DNA of 64,000 bases from an uncultured Bacteroidales bacterium. Its GTDB lineage: Bacteria; Bacteroidota; Bacteroidia; Bacteroidales; Paludibacteraceae. The stretch lies in assembly GCA_946404495.1 (NCBI GenBank), contig CAMJDT010000005.1, positions 1 to 64,000 on the forward strand, in the 5' to 3' direction. Both the position numbers and the translations under genes were made by a program. A model generated the notes under the pieces. The model was not told where the DNA came from, ran no database searches, and was given only the letters and a program-made list of their open reading frames with translations. Shown here piece by piece: positions 61,001 to 64,000 of the stretch. Numbering within the stretch: position 1 is the stretch's first letter; each line of letters begins with the position of its first letter.

Positions 61001-61217
61001 TAGTCTGGATTTCGCGGGCTTCGTGGCGGAGCTGAAGAAGCAGAAGATAAAGCTGAGCCTCTCCCAACAAGACGAGTGGGACGAGTACTTCACGATCTAC
61101 AAAGATGCCCTCAACGACATCTCCGCCCAGATTGCCGAGACCGACCGCGACATCGATAGCCTCGTCTATGCCCTCTACGGCCTCACGGATGACGAGAGAA
61201 AGGTGATAGAAGGATGA
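58068..61217 (+). CDS. Type IIG restriction-modification enzyme (Eco57I-like methylase)
   Basis: 1049 residues carrying all R-M activities in one chain. An N-terminal PD-(D/E)XK nuclease is indicated by D87 and E101-x-K103 in VIGVIELKDHKT. A helical linker follows, then the N6-adenine methylase with motif I DPACGSGAFL (about 442) and motif IV NPPY (about 565). A C-terminal target-recognition region (about 730-1000) ends with helices that resemble TaqI-type specificity domains. It would cut and methylate a site set by that region. DNA for about 60240-60840 is visibly AT-richer than the flanks, as if the recognition domain had been exchanged. The stop overlaps the RAYT start as ATGA. Confidence 0.9.
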   Translation: MFFQNSVIKKYLAAGDKEQVTKAWEVYQAYFLNKEIQDNIRSSKEEQFQEGFLRELFVKVFGYTLNPSPNFNLITEQKNETDAKKADGAILRNDKVIGVIELKDHKTTDLSHVERQAFGYKSQHKDTRYVVISNFEKLRFYIDNAVEHIEWNLFTLTEDDFRLLYFCLAWTNISADLPLRAKQESVSNEDQITQQLYRDYSAFKREIFADILSHNTSNDTPKEQILLLFRKTQKLLDRLLFIFFAEDCGLLPPNSMVEILNQWEQLKEMDAYIPLYDRIKKYFGYMNTGHQGKRYEIFAYNGGLFKPDSVLDSLTISDDILARFTRRLADYDYSTEVDVNILGHIFENSLSEIEEVTAQINAGEAPTVSKRKRDGVFYTPQYITKYIVENTVGRLCAEKKSELGINEAEYFADKNRQMATKKRLLDQLTTYREWLLGITICDPACGSGAFLNAALQFLMAEHKLIDEMEAKITGSAIAFQAVENSILENNLYGVDINEESVEIARLALWLRTAKPHRKLNSLNNNIKCGNSLISDPAIAGDKAFDWQKEFPQVFEKGGFDIVIGNPPYVQLQSMGAMSDVYARCGYEVYNKSADLYCLFTERGYSLLKEGGYQSFIMPNKWMLVAYGKELRRFMANTNLQQIVNFGDVQFFEGAATIVCIFVTKKGGTPCDVEALSLNNKTYNGDFINEVKAGLELFPHDEFGEAEWSIQPRAHLNILKKMKQGTPLKELPVEIYRGALTGFNDAFYIDEETRKRLISEDPKSAELIKPFLRGRDLKAWYSRSEGQYMICTFPALSLDIENYPAIKNHLLSFGYERLEQSGKPGSRKKTANKWFETQDTIGYHNEFSKPKIVYCEITAFFPFVYEEEPMICNNKAFIMTAKDESVSLKFLTAIFNSKLCKLWIWYNCPELLGGTREIRKVYFENFCIPACSNQQPFIDLADRMLTLNRDLQTKRARFLKRLQDNIPEVKVTGALETFDSLDFAGFVAELKKQKIKLSLSQQDEWDEYFTIYKDALNDISAQIAETDRDIDSLVYALYGLTDDERKVIEG

Positions 61218-62170
61218 GCGAACTGGAATATACGGAGCACGGCTGGAGGATGACGACCGATAAGGAGCGGCATCATCGAAGTAATCGCTGGGACTATAAG
61301 GGAGAAGGCGTTTACCATCTGACGATGACGGTAGCGGAGCGTTTCCCGCTATTTGGAGAGTTGGTCGGCGATAGTCCTGACGAGGCGCGGATAGATCTAA
61401 ATCCATTTGGTAAACGCATCGAGCGTATGTTACGCGATCTGCCGTCGTTCTATGCTTCTAAGGATATCGATATAAAAGTGCTCGCAGTACAGGTGATGCC
61501 GGATCATATACATCTGGTAATACAGGTGTTGCGACCTATGAAGCGGTCGGTCGGTGAGATTGTTCGTAGCTTCAAAAGCGCCGCGACATCGCTCTATAAA
61601 CGGGAATATGATATCATAGCAGCTAATGGCGGCAATAATGCCGCCAAATGGAACGCCTCTGTAGAGCGAGAGAATCCTATCATAGCAGCTAATGGCGGCA
61701 ATAATGCCGCCAAATGGAACGCCTCCTCAGAGCGAGAGAATCCGCCGCAGGCGGTCGTTGCATTTGCTTGCATTTTTGCGAGCATTGGCTCACTGTGGCA
61801 ATCAATACCGGCCGGATATCATGATCGATTTTTATATGAGCGAGGCCAATTGCGACATATGATCGACTATGTCCACGACAACCCCCGTCGGCTGTGGCTC
61901 AAGCGCGCCAATCCCGACCTCTTCCGTATCAAGCAGGACAAACTCATCGCTAATACCCCCTGCCTCGTATTAGGCAATATCTTCCTCGCCGAAAATCCCC
62001 AGAAGGCGGTCTTGCAATGCTCGCGCCGCATGTCGCAGGCCGAGATAGATGCCCGTAAAGCCGACTGCCTTAGCGCTGCTGCCAACGGCACCGTCTTTGT
62101 CAGCGGCGCCATCTCGGAGGGCGAGAAGCAGATCTGCCGCGCATTGCGCGAGGGGGGGGGTATCAATTGA
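61214..62170 (+). CDS. RAYT-type (REP-associated) Y1 transposase, frameshifted
   Basis: 318 residues. The HUH motif is VMPDHIHLVIQV, and a candidate catalytic Tyr follows in SLYKREY; the C-terminal helix YVHDNPRRLW matches RAYT proteins. Between them lies a 44-residue tandem duplication (IIAANGGNNAAKWNAS... twice) whose DNA contains REP-like hairpins. The ORF ends early in a nine-G run (62152-62160) as REGGGIN-stop; the next frame carries the missing C-terminal domain (see 62167-62427). Start overlaps the R-M gene by 4 bp, so both are probably cotranslated. It may be domesticated or phase-variable. Confidence 0.82.
   Translation: MSELEYTEHGWRMTTDKERHHRSNRWDYKGEGVYHLTMTVAERFPLFGELVGDSPDEARIDLNPFGKRIERMLRDLPSFYASKDIDIKVLAVQVMPDHIHLVIQVLRPMKRSVGEIVRSFKSAATSLYKREYDIIAANGGNNAAKWNASVERENPIIAANGGNNAAKWNASSERENPPQAVVAFACIFASIGSLWQSIPAGYHDRFLYERGQLRHMIDYVHDNPRRLWLKRANPDLFRIKQDKLIANTPCLVLGNIFLAENPQKAVLQCSRRMSQAEIDARKADCLSAAANGTVFVSGAISEGEKQICRALREGGGIN
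61613..61754 (+). repeat. 66-bp tandem duplication with REP-like hairpins inside the RAYT gene
   Basis: Units 61613-61678 and 61679-61744 differ at about four positions. Each contains GGCGGCA-ATAA-TGCCGCC, a 7-bp stem with a 4-nt loop, and a third hairpin CCGCC-GCA-GGCGG follows at 61742-61754. Confidence 0.93.
62152..62160 (+). repeat. Homopolymer G9 at the RAYT frameshift
   Basis: Nine consecutive G. With seven (or ten) G the RAYT frame would continue into the 62167 ORF; with nine it stops at 62170. Confidence 0.9.
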
Positions 62171-62427
62171 TCATCCTCCTCACCGAGGGCTTCCCCGCTC
62201 CCGATAGTCCTCACTATAAGTATTACAAACCTACCGGCGCGTATTTCGAGGCTTGCGCGGCAGGCCGGTTGTTGCTCGTACAGCCGGATCCATCGGCGCT
62301 CGAGCGGGAGGATATCGTCGCGCGCGTCACTGCCAAAACGGGCAACATCCCCCACGACAGCCAACGCTACCGCTTCGTCGCCATGAACATCATCGCCGAA
62401 GACATCGCAGCCGCACACGGAAAATAA
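62167..62427 (+). pseudogene. C-terminal part of the RAYT-fused protein, out of frame
   Basis: The 86-residue ORF starts within what should be continuous sequence: joining REGG to YQLIILLTEGFPAPDS gives the expected continuation of the C-terminal domain that Bacteroidota fuse to RAYT. It carries GAYFEACAAGRLLLVQP and ends HGK. No independent ribosome-binding site or promoter is visible. It is translated in full only if the G-run has a different length, or through slippage. Confidence 0.75.
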
Positions 62428-62436
62428 TATTCCATT

Positions 62437-63237
62437 ATGGAAAACGAACCCAACAAACCCAGGAAAAAACGTCTTACGTTAAAAGATTGTCTCCAAGATT
62501 GGACGCATTGCCCTTTTTTTGATGGCGAAAAAGATATCTACGAATCACTTACGCCAGACGAGGTCGAAGAAATGCGAAAAAATTCATTCAGCTATTCGGT
62601 GTGTGATCGTATATACTCGGATATGTGTTATGACTACTTTATGTTTGATTATAATAACGATAAAATCCACCAATATATGGAGGAACATAAGTGGTCAGAG
62701 CATGATGTTCAGTTTGAGGGCTTAGTCAAAATGTTCAACGATGGATGGCTTAAGTCTCCCGCTTATGTTGATTGGAAGGAGGAAATGTATTTTGCGATCG
62801 AACCTCGTCTCATTGAGAATCTCTTAAGGTCGATAGACAATCCTTCAATGCGCGTACAAATCCTGCAATTTATTGTGGATAATGCAGAATACCTCCTCGA
62901 TGAATCGGATATAGACCAGTTGCCCTACTATGAATACCTATTGTCGGTTCATCGCATAGATGCGCAGATCTCTCTGCAGGATAAGGAATATGAAGAATTC
63001 CTAAAATATACCAAACCGCAAGCAGGAGATTATAATGCTATCCGAAAATATCTGGAAGCCAAACTCAAAACCGATCCTGCCTTCCAACATTACTATAAAG
63101 AACACCCTTTGAAGGATGTATGCGAAAAACTCAAGGCAGAATTGCATATAGATATCAATGATGATTCCCTTCGAAAGAACATTAATCGGCACCAAAATCG
63201 CCTAAATATGGCACAAAAGGACAAAAGGACAGAATAG
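62437..63237 (+). CDS. Hypothetical acidic protein in the R-M/RAYT cluster
   Basis: 266 residues, soluble, rich in Asp, Glu, Tyr and Lys, and predicted largely helical. Stretches such as WTHCPFFDGEKDIYESLTPD and MRVQILQFIVDNAEYLLDES suggest TPR- or HEAT-like helices. The C-terminus is basic (RLNMAQKDKRTE). The DNA is AT-richer than the R-M gene, a sign of separate origin. I recognise no family. It starts 10 bp after the RAYT C-terminal ORF in the same orientation. Confidence 0.65.
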   Translation: MENEPNKPRKKRLTLKDCLQDWTHCPFFDGEKDIYESLTPDEVEEMRKNSFSYSVCDRIYSDMCYDYFMFDYNNDKIHQYMEEHKWSEHDVQFEGLVKMFNDGWLKSPAYVDWKEEMYFAIEPRLIENLLRSIDNPSMRVQILQFIVDNAEYLLDESDIDQLPYYEYLLSVHRIDAQISLQDKEYEEFLKYTKPQAGDYNAIRKYLEAKLKTDPAFQHYYKEHPLKDVCEKLKAELHIDINDDSLRKNINRHQNRLNMAQKDKRTE

Positions 63238-63260
63238 GACATAATTTAGGGACTGATGTC

Positions 63261-63292
63261 CTTGGTCATGTTACAAAAAAGCAGTACCTTTG
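63261..63292 (+). promoter_or_regulatory. Promoter of the 63.4-kb gene
   Basis: CTTG, a 20-nt spacer and TACCTTTG at 63285-63292. The transcript would have a leader of about 110 nt (63300-63411) in which I see no known regulatory RNA. Confidence 0.75.
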
Positions 63293-63411
63293 CAGCGTCT
63301 TTCATTGGAGAGGCGCTGTTATTTATTGTTTAATCGCAAGGTTTTGCTTTGGCTTGGATCCATAAAAACGCGTTTTGCTGAAACAGAGCTGAGCATAAAA
63401 CTTGTGAAAAA

Positions 63412-63684
63412 ATGAAAACTTATTATGATGCCATTACGGCACAAATCAATGCAGGACTCTGGGAGGACTGCATGGCGATGTTTGATCGCGCTTGGACGTT
63501 AGATTTCTACTACCGTCTTTACAGCCTCGTGCTCCGTTACGAACCCTATCGCACCTACGGCTACCAAAAACGTATCGTTTACACCAAGGCTATCATCAGC
63601 CAAATGGGAGGTGCTTATCGGGAGATAGAGCCGCATACCGTGTCGATGGCCATCAAAAAAATGGAGGCACCCTGCGAGCTTTAA
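63412..63684 (+). CDS. Small hypothetical protein
   Basis: 90 residues, soluble, with many aromatic residues (FYYRLYSLVLRYEPYRTYGY). No signal peptide or membrane helix. I recognise no family. It has its own promoter and a long leader, and is followed by a second promoter of similar sequence for the next gene, which suggests two related expression units. Confidence 0.6.
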   Translation: MKTYYDAITAQINAGLWEDCMAMFDRAWTLDFYYRLYSLVLRYEPYRTYGYQKRIVYTKAIISQMGGAYREIEPHTVSMAIKKMEAPCEL

Positions 63685-63769
63685 AACCAGCCGCCAACGC
63701 GCGCACGTTAACATTTTCTACGACAAACATGGGGTCACTGACTGATCTCATGTTTTGTTTTAAAAGCCG

Positions 63770-63777
63770 TACCTTTG
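63770..63777 (+). promoter_or_regulatory. -7 element of the 63.8-kb gene
   Basis: TACCTTTG followed by CAGCGCCTTTC. The 45 bp around it resemble the promoter region at 63250-63305 (GACTGAT..., then TACCTTTGCAGCG and CTTTC in both). Confidence 0.65.
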
Positions 63778-63820
63778 CAGCGCCTTTCGGAGATAACATC
63801 CCTCCGAGTGGCGATGCATT

Positions 63821-64000
63821 ATGAACAAAGTTTTAGGTTTTAACGGAACGCAGCTACATCCCGTTTCCCGTGAACCGGATAACGGCTACCGGTTCTATGT
63901 CTCATGCGACGGAGAGATAGGTCTGCGCATCGCGCCTGATGGCGTTAAGACCTTGATAAAAGGCACTCCAACCACTAGCGCGAATAGCAAGGATCCATCC
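63821..64000 (+). CDS. Hypothetical protein, truncated by window end
   Basis: The frame from the ATG at 63821 stays open to the last base, so it is absent from the ORF track. It starts MNKVLGFNGTQLHPVSREPD and continues for 60 residues. The visible part is soluble with beta-strand character (GYRFYVSCDGEIGLRIAPDG). A promoter lies 44 bp upstream. Family and full length cannot be judged. Confidence 0.6.
   Translation, partial: MNKVLGFNGTQLHPVSREPDNGYRFYVSCDGEIGLRIAPDGVKTLIKGTPTTSANSKDPS

Overview
The window is from a member of the phylum Bacteroidota, most likely an uncultured strictly anaerobic gut-type Bacteroidales. The evidence is the Bacteroidota promoter form (-33 TTTG / -7 TAnnTTTG, about 20 nt apart) in front of many genes, Bacteroidota-typical families (GSCFA, DUF4835, DUF4831, the coaX/outer-membrane protein/TPR/lptC block), a coenzyme-B12 class II ribonucleotide reductase as the only RNR seen, and an indolepyruvate:ferredoxin oxidoreductase. 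Genus cannot be told from sequence alone.

Layout. 1-2.6 kb is an accessory stretch: an AAA_14/DUF4143-type ATPase, an unknown small protein behind a perfect 26-bp inverted repeat, and the truncated 3' end of a DUF3987 primase-like gene. 2.8-17.9 kb is mostly housekeeping (ffh, lytic transglycosylase, folD, M16 protease, prfA, rsmE, PAP2, LolC/E-type permease, GSCFA, RluA-type pseudouridine synthase, acyl-CoA ligase, AraC regulator, YigZ). 18.0-20.6 kb holds a tRNA-Lys and an exported TPR-CHAT protein. 20.7-26.9 kb is an amino-acid fermentation block (iorA-iorB-aminotransferase-CoA transferase) followed by galK and a small Cys-rich protein. 26.9-30.1 kb (minus strand) has an MBL hydrolase, a wrecked SNF transporter, gcvT and pepT. 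30.4-37.3 kb carries a second acyl-CoA ligase, coaX, envelope genes, lptC and fabG. 37.4-43.5 kb is carbohydrate/peptide use (GH13 amylase, DPP-type peptidase, ROK glucokinase, NodB deacetylase). 43.5-57.2 kb is one long minus-strand run from nrdJ through a hemerythrin-LuxR regulator, tilS, aroE, DUF4831, DUF4835, recN, acyltransferase, coaD, S41 protease and an Ig-like lipoprotein to pnuC. 57.4-64 kb is accessory again: a lipoprotein, a type IIG restriction-modification enzyme, a RAYT-type transposase with internal REP-like repeats and a poly-G frameshift, and three unknown small genes, the last cut by the window end.

The most unusual signal is not a gene. About eighteen short arrays with a strict 7-bp period are scattered through the window. 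They use several different heptamer motifs, yet they sit almost always at gene junctions. They supply the stop codons of at least nine genes and the GTG/TTG start codons of six. Those six are the only non-ATG starts I needed in the window. Three further arrays lie inside coding sequences (GSCFA gene, aroE, nrdJ), in motifs and orientations that read without stops. Several arrays coincide with shortened genes (tilS, yigZ, the DUF3987 remnant), which suggests that the arrays mark or cause rearrangement junctions. A second global pattern is an extended promoter box, TTGCATATNTC plus an A-run, attached to the -33 element of about nine promoters.
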